A DNA stretch of 64,000 nt from the NCBI RefSeq assembly GCF_002970915.1, contig NZ_CP027190.1, positions 744,001-808,000 on the forward strand. Reading direction: 5' to 3'. The stretch comes from Lactobacillus sp. CBA3605 (lineage in GTDB: Bacteria; Bacillota; Bacilli; Lactobacillales; Lactobacillaceae). The notes beneath the pieces are model-generated. The model was not told the DNA's origin. It ran no database searches and was given only the letters and a program-made list of their open reading frames with translations. Position numbers and translations under genes: made by a program. Positions 23,230 to 31,371 of the stretch are shown piece by piece (position 1 is the first letter of the stretch; the number at the start of each line of letters is the position of its first letter).

Positions 23230-25596
23230 TTATTTCAGGCCTTTCCACTGCCAATCATTAACTTCTGGTAAATCAGTACCGGCATCGCGAATATAAGCAT
23301 TGTGCTTAGCCAGCATATTATCCATACTCTGAACAAAGGCAGCCCCTTGATCTTCCATCGCTGGTTGCGCCGCAATTGCGGTCTTAGCTAGGTCGAAACG
23401 GTCCATTTGGTTCATGACCCGGACATCAAATGGCGTTGTAATATCACCATTTTCACGGTAGCCATGTACGTACAGATTATGATTGTGACGATCAAAGAAG
23501 ATATCACGAATCAAATCTTCGTAACCATGGAACGCAAAGACAACTGGTTTGTTTTTCGTAAAGTAATGATCAAATTCTTCATCGGACAAGCCCCGTGGAT
23601 CGTGCTTAGGACTCCGCAACTTCAATAGATCAACCACGTTAACAAACCGAATCTTCATGGTTGGGAAGTTCGTGTGTAAGAGTTGCACCGCCGCTAAAGC
23701 TTCCAAGGTTGGTTCCGTACCGGCCGTTGCAAACACAATATCTGGTTCACTACCTTGGTCGGTGCTAGCCCAATCAACAATCCCTAGACCATTGTCAACT
23801 AATTGTTTAGCTTCTTCAATACTAAACCATTGTTGGCGTGGATGCTTGGACGTTACCACGTAATTAATCTTTTCTTGGCTTCGTAAAATCACATCACCAA
23901 CTGCCAATAACGTATTCGCATCGGCTGGTAAATATTCCCGAATATATTCAGGTTTCTTTTCAGCCAAATGCGTCAAAGCACCTGGATCTTGATGGGTATA
24001 CCCATTATGATCTTGTTGGAATACCGTTGAAGCAGCGATAATGTTCAATGAAGGATACTTTTTGCGCCAATCAAGTTCATTGGCCTTCCGTAACCACTTG
24101 AAGTGTTGCGTTAACATTGAATCCACAACGCGCAAGAAAGCTTCATAACTTGCAAATAAACCATGACGACCAGTTAGGACATAGCCTTCAAGCCAGCCTT
24201 CAGCTTGATGTTCAGATAACTGAGCATCTAAAACTCGGCCAGCTGGTGCTTCATATTGATCACTATCTGGATGAATATCTTCAAGCCATTGCCGATTAGT
24301 CGCTTCAAAAATACCGTATAACCGATTTGACATCGTCTCGTCTGGTCCAAATAATCGGAAATTATCTGGATTTTGCTTGATAACGTCACGCAAGTAATCT
24401 GACCAGACAAGCATGTCTTGCTTAACGTTGGCGCCGCGTTGCGTCGTATCAACAGCGTAATCTCGGAAACTCGGCAAATTCAAAGCTTTTGGATCAACCC
24501 CACCATTGGTGATTGGGTTAGCAGCCATCCGACTTTGACCGGTTGGCATAATCGCCGCAATATCAGCCTTCAAAGTCCCGTCGTCATTGAAGAGTTCCGT
24601 TGGCTTGTATGATTCGAGCCAATCAACTAAGGCATCAGCATGTTCCATATCAAGTTGATCAACTGGAATTGGAATTTGATGTGCCCGGAATGATCCTTCA
24701 ATCTTTTCGCCATCCCATGACTTAGGACCTGTCCAGCCTTTAGGTGCGCGGAAGACGATCATTGGCCAAACAGGCAAGCTTGGATCGTTATTTTCACGAG
24801 CATTCTTTTGGATGGCTTTAATCTTTTCAATCGCTTCATCCATGGCTTTGGCCAATAATGGATGCACTTTTTCAGGATCATCGCCTGTTACAAAGATAGG
24901 TTCCCAGTTCATACTTTCAAAGTATTGTCTGATTTTGGCATCTGAAGTCCGACCAAACAACGTTGGGTTGGAAATCTTAAAACCATTAAGATTTAAGATT
25001 GGTAAAACTGCCCCATCATTAATTGGATTAATAAACTTCGTTGATTGCCAAGAAGTTGCCAATGGCCCCGTTTCGGATTCACCGTCACCAACGACCACTG
25101 CCGCAATTTCGTCAGGATTATCTAAAATCGCACCAGTACCGTGTGAGATAGAGTAACCGAGTTCGCCACCTTCATGGATTGAACCAGGTGTTTCAGGCGC
25201 CGCATGTGACGCCACGCCCCCTGGGAATGAGAACTGCTTGAACAATTTCTGCATCCCAGTTTTGTCTTGCGTAATTTCAGGATAAATATCGGTATACGTG
25301 CCATCCAAGTATGAGTTAGAAACCATCACTTGACCACCATGACCGGGACCTTCAACGTAAAACATCTTCAAATTATATTTATTAATGACCCGATTTAAAT
25401 GGGCATAAATAAAGTTTTGACCGGCAATGGTTCCCCAATGACCGATTGGATGAACTTTAACGTCGCTCGCCTTTAAAGGCCGTTGTAATAATGGATTATC
25501 TTTTAAATAAAGTTGACCAACTGATAAGTAGTTGGCAGCACGCCAATACTTGTCAACTTCTTGCAAATATGCTGGTGATGAGTAATCTGTAGCCAT
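23230..25596 (-). CDS. xpk: Xylulose 5-phosphate / fructose 6-phosphate phosphoketolase
   Basis: 788 residues, full length for the XFP family. Signature stretches: EGPGHGGQ near residue 82, [20 protein letters not shown] near 130-150, and the thiamine diphosphate motif GDGESETGP near 170. It splits xylulose 5-phosphate (and often fructose 6-phosphate) with phosphate into acetyl phosphate and glyceraldehyde 3-phosphate (or erythrose 4-phosphate), the key reaction of pentose fermentation. Two promoters, a palindrome matching the neighbouring GntR locus and a perfect cre box lie upstream, so both local and catabolite control are likely. Ribosome binding site AAGGAG. Confidence 0.97.
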   Translation of the reverse strand: MATDYSSPAYLQEVDKYWRAANYLSVGQLYLKDNPLLQRPLKASDVKVHPIGHWGTIAGQNFIYAHLNRVINKYNLKMFYVEGPGHGGQVMVSNSYLDGTYTDIYPEITQDKTGMQKLFKQFSFPGGVASHAAPETPGSIHEGGELGYSISHGTGAILDNPDEIAAVVVGDGESETGPLATSWQSTKFINPINDGAVLPILNLNGFKISNPTLFGRTSDAKIRQYFESMNWEPIFVTGDDPEKVHPLLAKAMDEAIEKIKAIQKNARENNDPSLPVWPMIVFRAPKGWTGPKSWDGEKIEGSFRAHQIPIPVDQLDMEHADALVDWLESYKPTELFNDDGTLKADIAAIMPTGQSRMAANPITNGGVDPKALNLPSFRDYAVDTTQRGANVKQDMLVWSDYLRDVIKQNPDNFRLFGPDETMSNRLYGIFEATNRQWLEDIHPDSDQYEAPAGRVLDAQLSEHQAEGWLEGYVLTGRHGLFASYEAFLRVVDSMLTQHFKWLRKANELDWRKKYPSLNIIAASTVFQQDHNGYTHQDPGALTHLAEKKPEYIREYLPADANTLLAVGDVILRSQEKINYVVTSKHPRQQWFSIEEAKQLVDNGLGIVDWASTDQGSEPDIVFATAGTEPTLEALAAVQLLHTNFPTMKIRFVNVVDLLKLRSPKHDPRGLSDEEFDHYFTKNKPVVFAFHGYEDLIRDIFFDRHNHNLYVHGYRENGDITTPFDVRVMNQMDRFDLAKTAIAAQPAMEDQGAAFVQSMDNMLAKHNAYIRDAGTDLPEVNDWQWKGLK

Positions 25597-25643
25597 TCAA
25601 AACACTCCTTAATTTGCTTGCATTTATCATTCGAGTTACTATC

Positions 25644-25657
25644 TGACATCGTTTACA
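25644..25657 (-). promoter_or_regulatory. cre box (CcpA) at xpk
   Basis: Minus-strand TGTAAACGATGTCA fits TGWNANCGNTNWCA at every fixed position. It lies downstream of both -10 boxes, a place where CcpA blocks transcription. Confidence 0.75.
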
Positions 25658-25663
25658 AGTTCT

Positions 25664-25691
25664 ATCTTAACAGGTTCATTTTAAAAATCAA
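25664..25691 (-). promoter_or_regulatory. xpk proximal promoter P2
   Basis: -35 TTGATT (25686-25691), 16-bp spacer, -10 TAAGAT (25664-25669). Confidence 0.55.
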
Positions 25692-25701
25692 CCTTTTTAT
25701 C

Positions 25702-25745
25702 AATTGGAACGGTCCAATTATATAATTTAAGTCTTAATTGGACAA
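25702..25745 (-). promoter_or_regulatory. xpk distal promoter P1 with palindromic operator
   Basis: -35 TTGTCC (25740-25745), 17-bp spacer, -10 TATAAT (25717-25722). The perfect palindrome AATTGGA-ACGG-TCCAATT (25702-25719) overlaps the -10 and lies 11 bp upstream of the P2 -35. Related sites occur at 26722-26761. Confidence 0.65.
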
Positions 25746-25747
25746 AT

Positions 25748-25772
25748 AAAAAAGCTCGAGCCGTTGCTCAAA
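25748..25772 (-). terminator. Weak terminator after the GntR gene
   Basis: Short stem GAGC-AACG-GCTC, extended by wobble pairs, with six T on the minus strand (A-run 25748-25753). 25773-25935 shows nothing else I can name. Confidence 0.5.
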
Positions 25773-25935
25773 CCTAGTTTAGCGAGTTTTACTTAATATG
25801 TCCCGAATTTAAGCCTACCGTTTTAGTTGCCAACGGCAGCCATTCAAGCGTTTTCAATAATTGATGGTCCCCAAAAGTCCCAGTCATGATTACTTCGACG
25901 ACCTTGGCTTGCCAAAACCTACGCCCGCTAATTCA

Positions 25936-26658
25936 TTAATCCGTCGAAACAAACGTCGTATACTTCATATACTGATAATGTAGCCGCATATTCGACACTT
26001 CAAATGGTGTCCCATCATCCAAAAAGAAAATACCACTCATCACACCGACTGGTTCCGTTGGCTTCAACCCCAATAATTTTTGATCATTGGCCTGCGACGC
26101 ATCCGCTGAAATCGATAAGAAGGATTTTGTCACCGCATCATGTAACGTCGCTTGAACATAATTAAAAATCGACCCACTCACCACTTGCCGATTTAACTCC
26201 GGTACCAACTTAATTGGAATATATCCGGTTTCAATCATAAAGGGTTGGTCATCCAGCAAACGTAACCGCTTAATTTCATAAACAAACTCATCTGCCGATA
26301 AAAATAAGTCCTGTTGCAACTCTTGACTTGCAGGAATCACCTGAAAGTCTAATAATTGAATACTAGGTTGGGCGCCTTCAGTGTTTAAACTATCCGTAAT
26401 GCCCAAATTGGTGCCTTCATATTTAAACGAAGATTGATTTTTAAGATATAATGGATTGATAAACGTTCCTGAACCGCGTTTTTTAAAAATTAATCCTTGA
26501 TTAGCTAACACATTCAGTGCTCGCTTAATCGAACTCCGGCTCACTTGATATTGCTCGCTGAGGCTCCGTTCATCTGGCAACTTCTTATCGACAAATTCAT
26601 TGGCCATAATCCGTTTGTTTAGGTCAGTAATCACTTGTTGATAGACTAAATCTGCCAT
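25936..26658 (-). CDS. GntR family regulator with UTRA domain (HutC subfamily)
   Basis: 240 residues. Winged helix at 1-70 (LPDERSLSEQYQVSRSSIKRALNVLANQGLIFKKRGSGTFI) followed by a UTRA ligand-binding domain (residues about 90-235: FVYEIKRLRLLDDQPFMIETGYIP and EPVGVMSGIFFLDDGTPFE). UTRA domains usually bind sugar phosphates. It lies upstream of xpk in the same direction and divergent from ybaK; matching palindromes at both places make it a candidate regulator of phosphoketolase, perhaps responding to a pentose or hexose phosphate. A different palindrome at 26676-26692 lies in its own leader. Confidence 0.9.
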   Translation of the reverse strand: MADLVYQQVITDLNKRIMANEFVDKKLPDERSLSEQYQVSRSSIKRALNVLANQGLIFKKRGSGTFINPLYLKNQSSFKYEGTNLGITDSLNTEGAQPSIQLLDFQVIPASQELQQDLFLSADEFVYEIKRLRLLDDQPFMIETGYIPIKLVPELNRQVVSGSIFNYVQATLHDAVTKSFLSISADASQANDQKLLGLKPTEPVGVMSGIFFLDDGTPFEVSNMRLHYQYMKYTTFVSTD

Positions 26659-26675
26659 CTCGGTCCCTCCTTTAC

Positions 26676-26692
26676 TTAACTAGTTTAGTTAA
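26676..26692 (-). promoter_or_regulatory. Palindrome in the GntR leader
   Basis: TTAACTA-GTT-TAGTTAA, perfect 7-bp arms, between the likely -10 TATACT (26693-26698, minus strand) and the ribosome binding site; a plausible autorepression site. Confidence 0.45.
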
Positions 26693-26721
26693 AGTATAGC
26701 AGACTTTGACCGCCGAGGGTT

Positions 26722-26761
26722 AATTGCACCGGTCCATTTTTAGAATTGGAACGTACATTTA
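26722..26761. promoter_or_regulatory. Two operator-like sites in the GntR/ybaK intergenic region
   Basis: AATTGCACCGGTCCATTT (26722-26739) matches the xpk palindrome at 15 of 18 positions; AATTGGAACGTACATTTA (26744-26761) matches at 12 of 18, including the first ten. Their centres are 22 bp apart, two helical turns. A TATAAT for ybaK is at 26760-26765. Confidence 0.55.
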
Positions 26762-26782
26762 TAATTGTGAGGATGAAATGCT

Positions 26783-27289
26783 ATGTCAAAAAAAAGTAAA
26801 AAAGACGCAAAATTAGGAAAAACTTTGGTTGAAAAAATTCTAGATAAAGCTAATTTAAGCTATCAACAATATGAATTTCCCACTGAAACTGAGGGTGATG
26901 TCGCACAATTACAAGTCGATCACTTAGGCGTTGATGAACATCACATCTATAAAACCCTCGCTTTAATTGGCAACAAAACAGGCCCCTTAGTCGGCGTGTT
27001 ACCACTTGATGAACATCTCAGTTATAAGAAGTTAGCCAAACTTTCTGGCAACAAAAAAGTGGGCATGATTCCTTTAAAAGACTTAGAACGTACCACGGGC
27101 TATCAGCATGGTGCTAATACACCCGTTGGTATTTGGGAAACTAAAAAGTTTCCAATTTTCATTAATGAGAGTGCCAAAAAACAAGGCACCATCTTGGTCT
27201 CATCTGGTAAAATCGGCCGTTCGATTGAAATCAACGCCGAAGACTTACGTCGCCTGGTCCATGGGACTTTCGGCGAAATAACGGAGTGA
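26783..27289 (+). CDS. ybaK: YbaK/EbsC family Cys-tRNA(Pro) deacylase
   Basis: 168 residues. The YbaK domain spans residues 15-165, with the motifs IYKTLALIG, the central LAKLSGNKKVGMIPLKDLERTTGYQHGANTPVG and LVSSGKIGRSIEI; the lysine of HIYKTL corresponds to the family's catalytic Lys. It removes cysteine mischarged on tRNA-Pro, acting in translation quality control. A basic N-terminus (KKSKKDAKLGK) precedes the domain. Followed four bases later by a membrane protein gene, so the two are co-transcribed. Divergent from the GntR gene. Confidence 0.9.
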   Translation: MSKKSKKDAKLGKTLVEKILDKANLSYQQYEFPTETEGDVAQLQVDHLGVDEHHIYKTLALIGNKTGPLVGVLPLDEHLSYKKLAKLSGNKKVGMIPLKDLERTTGYQHGANTPVGIWETKKFPIFINESAKKQGTILVSSGKIGRSIEINAEDLRRLVHGTFGEITE

Positions 27290-27293
27290 TTGT

Positions 27294-28073
27294 GTGAAAC
27301 AACTTATTTGGAATAATTTACTCTTATTAGCAACCCTGTTAGGAATTCCTGCCCTATTTGCTTGGGTGTTAACCTTAATCAACCGTCAGACTAAGGCGCA
27401 CTTAGTCAGTCGCTTCGGGATTAACAGTCAGGTCTATCTAGGCTGTTTAGGGATTATTATTCATGAACTCAGCCACTTGGTTATGGCGGTTGTTTTTCGC
27501 CACGGCATTCAGTCTGTCCGGTTAATTAAACGGCCACACTTACATCAAACAGCTGGCGATCCAGATGACTTAGCATTAGGTTACGTGAATCATACGTGGC
27601 GGCAAGGTAATTACTATCAAATGATTGGTAATTTATTTATCGGTGTCGCACCGATTTTCGGTTGCACCGCCAGTTTACTAGGGCTTGATGCGTGGCTTTT
27701 CCCAGGGTTAGCACGGGCAATCTTAACGTTAGCAGCGACCCCTAAAAATCCTAATTGGCACGGCAGTTGGACCGCTTTAACCTCTGCCGGGACCAGTTGG
27801 TGGCAACTGGGATTATTATTGGTTTTAACAATTTTAATTGTGATTGGTGGGTTTGATCTTAGTCCCGCTGATTATCAAAATAGTGCCCTTGGCTTGATGA
27901 GCACGGTTATTTTAATCATCGTTTTTACAACCATCATCACGTTACTTGATGGTCAAGCGACTACCATTCTAACCAGCATCATCACCTTTGGGTTTACCAT
28001 TGCCATCATTCTAAGTTATGCGCTGGTCGTTTCGCTCATTGTTTTAATCATTACCCGCCTAATCGCGGATTAA
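27294..28073 (+). CDS. Membrane protein with HEXXH motif (possible M50-like metallopeptidase)
   Basis: 259 residues with six or so membrane segments. HELSH at residues 57-61 sits in a hydrophobic helix (GCLGIIIHELSHLVMAVVF), and LDG at about 218-220 lies in a later hydrophobic segment. This is the arrangement of zinc ligands in site-2 (M50) intramembrane proteases, though the NPDG-type context is weak and the family is not one I can name. Start GTG with GGAG seven bases upstream, four bases after ybaK. Substrate unknown. The motif could also be coincidental in a structural membrane protein. Confidence 0.65.
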   Translation: MKQLIWNNLLLLATLLGIPALFAWVLTLINRQTKAHLVSRFGINSQVYLGCLGIIIHELSHLVMAVVFRHGIQSVRLIKRPHLHQTAGDPDDLALGYVNHTWRQGNYYQMIGNLFIGVAPIFGCTASLLGLDAWLFPGLARAILTLAATPKNPNWHGSWTALTSAGTSWWQLGLLLVLTILIVIGGFDLSPADYQNSALGLMSTVILIIVFTTIITLLDGQATTILTSIITFGFTIAIILSYALVVSLIVLIITRLIAD

Positions 28074-28093
28074 CTTGGCTTTTAATTCAATCG

Positions 28094-28138
28094 AAAAGTG
28101 GGACTACCGGCATTTTACTACCGGTAGTCCCACTTTTT
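28094..28138. terminator. Bidirectional terminator
   Basis: 17-bp perfect arms (28094-28110, 28121-28137), A-run and T-run at the ends; between the HEXXH membrane protein gene and the HD-domain gene. Confidence 0.92.
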
Positions 28139-28160
28139 GTAACTTTTAGGTCAGCTCACT

Positions 28161-28814
28161 TTAGTCATCGTCCGCAACCCATTCTGCTTTAAATTGGGTG
28201 ACAAACTGGCGCATGACAGCTGTGCGTCGTTGCGCTAATTGCTTAGCAGCAGTGGTATTCATCAAACCAGCCAACTTGAATAGCTTTTCATAAAAATGAT
28301 TGATTGCCGTTCCTGGTTCTTGGCGATACTGCGCTTTAGTGAGGTGTTCGCGTGGTGCAATCTCAGGATCATAGATTTTTTCACCGACGTGCCCGGAATA
28401 ATATAACGCCCGGGCAATTCCAATTGCGCCAATAGCGTCTAGCCGGTCAGCATCTTGCACAATTTGGCCTGCTAAACTTAATTTTTGCGGCCCATTCAAA
28501 GACTTACTAAAGGACATATGGTCAATAATCTCAAAAATGGCCGTTTGCGCTTCAGTAGTCACGCCAATCGTTGTTAATTGCGTCGCTAACGCTTGGTGGG
28601 CCTGTTCAGGGTCAACCATTAATTTATCATCGATCACATCGTGTAACCAGGCCGCCGCCATGGTCAGCGTGACATCCGCCTGTTCTGCCACAGCTAACCG
28701 TTGGGCTAACTTAACGACCCGTTCCAAATGATCTGTGCCATGCCCGCTGTGATCATTGGCTAATCGCTGTAAGGCATACGTTTTAATTGCTACTAATTGG
28801 GACGCCGTTATCAT
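28161..28814 (-). CDS. HD-domain phosphohydrolase, YpgQ/YedJ-like
   Basis: 217 residues. The metal site of HD hydrolases is complete: His in HGTDHLERV near residue 25-30, WLHDVID with the HD pair near 57-58, and Asp in VQDADRLDAIGAIGIAR near 120. This is the compact YpgQ/YedJ type, which hydrolyses nucleotides or pyrophosphate bonds; the in vivo substrate is not known. It starts 13 bases after the orphan response regulator gene and is probably co-transcribed with it. Confidence 0.88.
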   Translation of the reverse strand: MITASQLVAIKTYALQRLANDHSGHGTDHLERVVKLAQRLAVAEQADVTLTMAAAWLHDVIDDKLMVDPEQAHQALATQLTTIGVTTEAQTAIFEIIDHMSFSKSLNGPQKLSLAGQIVQDADRLDAIGAIGIARALYYSGHVGEKIYDPEIAPREHLTKAQYRQEPGTAINHFYEKLFKLAGLMNTTAAKQLAQRRTAVMRQFVTQFKAEWVADDD

Positions 28815-28827
28815 CTAATCATCATCC

Positions 28828-29577
28828 TTAATCTTCAGTTTGATAATAAGCCCGTAACTTTTTAATTGTGCCTCGACTAAACGACAAGTGATCGCCATTA
28901 CTCATCGTAATCACGCCCTTATTGAAATCTACCGTCACAATTTTATCCAAGTTCAGTGCATAACTCTGAAAATCGTTAAAGAAGTGCGGTTGGGACAACT
29001 GACCTTTAATCGTACTTAGCGTTTTACGCACCACATAAGCTTGATTATCCGTCACAATTCGCGCAGTTCTCAATCCGTGTACCTTTTCACAGTATACGAT
29101 ATCTTCGAGTCTCAACTTCAATAATAACGCGCCACTCTGCAAATTCAAAGTTGGCGTCGGCGCCTGTTGCATCGTTTCTAAGCGTTTTTGAATGACTTGT
29201 AACACACGTCGAATCCGGGGAACAAACTTGGCCTTATCAAATAAATCAGCCTTCGAAATAAAGCCAGTCGGCGTCGTCATCGCAGTTAATGTTGCGGGTA
29301 CCATGTCATCTCGGGCACTCACATAAACCACAAATCCATCGGGATCATAGTCACGAATCTGCGACGCAAGCTCAATTCCAGTTGTTTCTTGTTTTAAAAC
29401 AATATCTAAAAAATATAAATTAGGTCCAGTACTCATCTCTACCGCTCGCAACACGTCCGCCGGTTGCCAAACTGACGCTAACTCATAATCAAAATTCAAG
29501 TCATTTAGTTGCGCCGTAATGATGTCGGTTAACCAGAGACGGTGTTGTTCCTGATCGTCACTGATGAACACCTTCAT
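28828..29577 (-). CDS. Orphan LytTR response regulator
   Basis: 249 residues from the ATG at 29577. Residues 1-125 are a receiver domain with acidic pocket (ISDDQ) and phospho-acceptor Asp in LYFLDIVL near residue 56; residues about 145-249 are a LytTR DNA-binding domain (DIVYCEKVHGLRTARIV, FFNDFQSYALNLDKI). It is an AgrA/PlnC-type regulator, but no kinase or pheromone gene lies beside it. It resembles the regulator at 34471-35232, 5 kb away, and may depend on another kinase. Followed by the HD hydrolase gene. Confidence 0.9.
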   Translation of the reverse strand: MKVFISDDQEQHRLWLTDIITAQLNDLNFDYELASVWQPADVLRAVEMSTGPNLYFLDIVLKQETTGIELASQIRDYDPDGFVVYVSARDDMVPATLTAMTTPTGFISKADLFDKAKFVPRIRRVLQVIQKRLETMQQAPTPTLNLQSGALLLKLRLEDIVYCEKVHGLRTARIVTDNQAYVVRKTLSTIKGQLSQPHFFNDFQSYALNLDKIVTVDFNKGVITMSNGDHLSFSRGTIKKLRAYYQTED

Positions 29578-29725
29578 ATCAATCACTCTTTCTCATGGTA
29601 AATAAGCTTCACTAATGAACTGCCTGTTGTGAATGTCATTTATACCGCTAGTTGGTTCAATTTAATTGTTCGCAACCTATCAAAGGTCTTCTTAAGCATA
29701 CTAAATCCCACGCCTGACAGCAACT

Positions 29726-29774
29726 AAAAATGAGACTATTGACTAAATTTAACTTATCAGTCAATAAATCTCAT
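29726..29774 (-). terminator. Terminator of the DUF1836-like gene
   Basis: Arms TGAGACTATTGACT and AGTCAATAAATCTCA pair with one or two bulges; minus-strand T-run (A-run 29726-29730). Confidence 0.75.
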
Positions 29775-29784
29775 CAGATTCACT

Positions 29785-30309
29785 TTATTTTTCAATTTGG
29801 GTCGGTTGAGTTTGGGCCTGATTCAAGCGTAATAATTCATCAGTCCGTAATTTATCCACAATCAATTGGGCAGCAGCGGTAGTCAAACTGCCACTTAAGT
29901 CTTGATCAGACACCCGGGCCGGCTCGTCTAAATGATGAAGCCGATCGACTAAAGTGGTGATAAAACTATCGTAGGCCCGCTTAGGATAGCCAGTTGCCGT
30001 CACTTGATCAATGCCTTGGCGAATCATGTCTAACGGGTAGCTGGGTTTAAGCAAACTAATCACGATAATGTCCGCCAATTGCATAATCTGATACTTCTTT
30101 TTAACGGGCGACAAAATCACCTTATGCTTCACGTAATTGTTAATCATCGCCGCAGTGACCGGGTCGACCCCTAACGGCTGCAAAGTTTCATTAATCAATA
30201 ATAGAACTTGATCCATATACAAATCAAAATTTGGTAATTCGGTCCACTTAGGCAGGATGACTTTACTCATCCGTCGACGCCAATCAGTGTAAGTTTCGGT
30301 AGTTGCCAT
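29785..30309 (-). CDS. DUF1836 domain protein (YkrK-like)
   Basis: 174 residues. The segment LPKWTELPNFDLYMDQVLLLINETL followed by MINNYVKHKVILSPVKKKY and ADIIVISLLK is characteristic of DUF1836, a MerR-like helix-turn-helix domain (MerR-style wing with the PVKKKY turn) found in Bacillus YkrK, where it is linked to control of the heat-shock protease htpX. Here the target is unknown. Soluble, monocistronic, terminated at 29726-29774. Confidence 0.8.
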   Translation of the reverse strand: MATTETYTDWRRRMSKVILPKWTELPNFDLYMDQVLLLINETLQPLGVDPVTAAMINNYVKHKVILSPVKKKYQIMQLADIIVISLLKPSYPLDMIRQGIDQVTATGYPKRAYDSFITTLVDRLHHLDEPARVSDQDLSGSLTTAAAQLIVDKLRTDELLRLNQAQTQPTQIEK

Positions 30310-30454
30310 TAAATATCCCCTCCTTGATTGCTTATCCTCATTATATACAGATTAACTAGTCATGTAAACTAGATTTCCTTATTAATAGCATTAATAATGG
30401 ATTGTGGTATGATTTATGAGTTGATTTAAATTTTAAAGAAAAGTGGTTCCATAT

Positions 30455-30811
30455 ATGTATGAAATGACTAAGAAACACCGCGTTGGCGACGATGTTAAGG
30501 CCGTAATTCCTGCACCAGTAATCACCGGCTTATGGGAACGCCTAAAAGCAATGCGCCAAGAAAAACTCTTGATTGATAGCACCATGGCAGTCATGTTTAG
30601 TGATGACTATGAAGATGACAAGATTTTCTTCATGACCTTGCAAAAGTCCGGCTCATTCGCGAATGAATACGAAATGGCTTACGATGGGCCTAAGAACTTT
30701 CTCGGCCAAGGTACAATCGTCATTATCAAAGATCGGCCACGAACGATTCACATGGGCATCTCGGATGCGAATAAAGCACAATCAACTGAAGCTGAAACCA
30801 AAACTGAATAA
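30455..30811 (+). CDS. Hypothetical protein, 118 residues
   Basis: From the ATG at 30455; the longest frame begins at GTG 30443. Soluble protein with a beta-rich middle (KIFFMTLQKSGSFANEYEM, GTIVIIKDRPRTIHMGI) and an acidic tail. I cannot name the family with confidence. It is flanked by its own terminator and lies alone between the DUF1836 and MarR genes. Confidence 0.65.
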   Translation: MYEMTKKHRVGDDVKAVIPAPVITGLWERLKAMRQEKLLIDSTMAVMFSDDYEDDKIFFMTLQKSGSFANEYEMAYDGPKNFLGQGTIVIIKDRPRTIHMGISDANKAQSTEAETKTE

Positions 30812-30828
30812 TAGGTTCTGGTCATTGT

Positions 30829-30859
30829 GGAGTTTGGTGTAAAAGCCAAGCTCCTTTTT
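30829..30859 (+). terminator. Terminator of the 118-residue protein gene
   Basis: GGAGTTTGG / CCAAGCTCC (30829-30837, 30846-30854), one wobble, five T. Confidence 0.9.
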
Positions 30860-30875
30860 GCATCCTGCAATTCAA

Positions 30876-30916
30876 TTGACAAAATGGACTTTTGAGCATT
30901 TAATGGACTTATCCAT
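30876..30916 (+). promoter_or_regulatory. Promoter and operator-like repeats of the marR-yczE operon
   Basis: -35 TTGACA (30876-30881), 17-bp spacer, -10 TTTAAT (30899-30904). AATGGACTT is repeated directly at 30883-30891 and 30902-30910, and ATGGA-CTTA-TCCAT (30903-30916) is a palindrome at the start of transcription, as expected for MarR autorepression. Confidence 0.65.
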
Positions 30917-30933
30917 CATTATATTGAAAGAAG

Positions 30934-31371
30934 TTGTTGACATTGGAAACCTATAATTTAAGTAAACTGATTGCTGGCATCTATCGCCGCTCAAAAAACG
31001 AGTTCAATCAGCAAATCTCCAGCCTCGATATGCGGGCCACGATTAGTGATGTCATCTTATTTATTAATGATCATCATGGCCTATCCCAAAAAGAAATCGC
31101 CACTGCGATGGGTTTAGATTCAAGCTTATTAGCACGTAATCTAAAGACGCTTGAGCAGCAAGCATTGGTCAGTCGCCACCCCAATCCCAATGACCACCGC
31201 GCCCACCAGATTAGCTTGACCACCACTGGACAAACTTTAGCCGATGAGCTCCGAACAGCCATGACGACTTGGTGGACTAACTTATTTAATCAACATCCTG
31301 AAATTGACGCGGCGACCTTTGCCTCGCAACTGGGCCTAGTCTTTGACTCCTTGGTGCATTCTGATGACTAA
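30934..31371 (+). CDS. MarR family transcriptional regulator
   Basis: Up to 145 residues. Winged helix at about 45-110 (GLSQKEIATAMGLDSSLLARNLKTLEQQALVSRHPNPNDHRAHQISLT), flanked by the dimerisation helices. Three in-frame TTG codons (30934, 30937, 30943) compete as start; GAAAGAAG is a weak ribosome binding site favouring the third. It overlaps the following yczE-like gene by 8 bases, so it likely controls that transporter-like protein. Its promoter carries repeats that fit self-repression. Ligand unknown. Confidence 0.88.
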   Translation: MLTLETYNLSKLIAGIYRRSKNEFNQQISSLDMRATISDVILFINDHHGLSQKEIATAMGLDSSLLARNLKTLEQQALVSRHPNPNDHRAHQISLTTTGQTLADELRTAMTTWWTNLFNQHPEIDAATFASQLGLVFDSLVHSDD

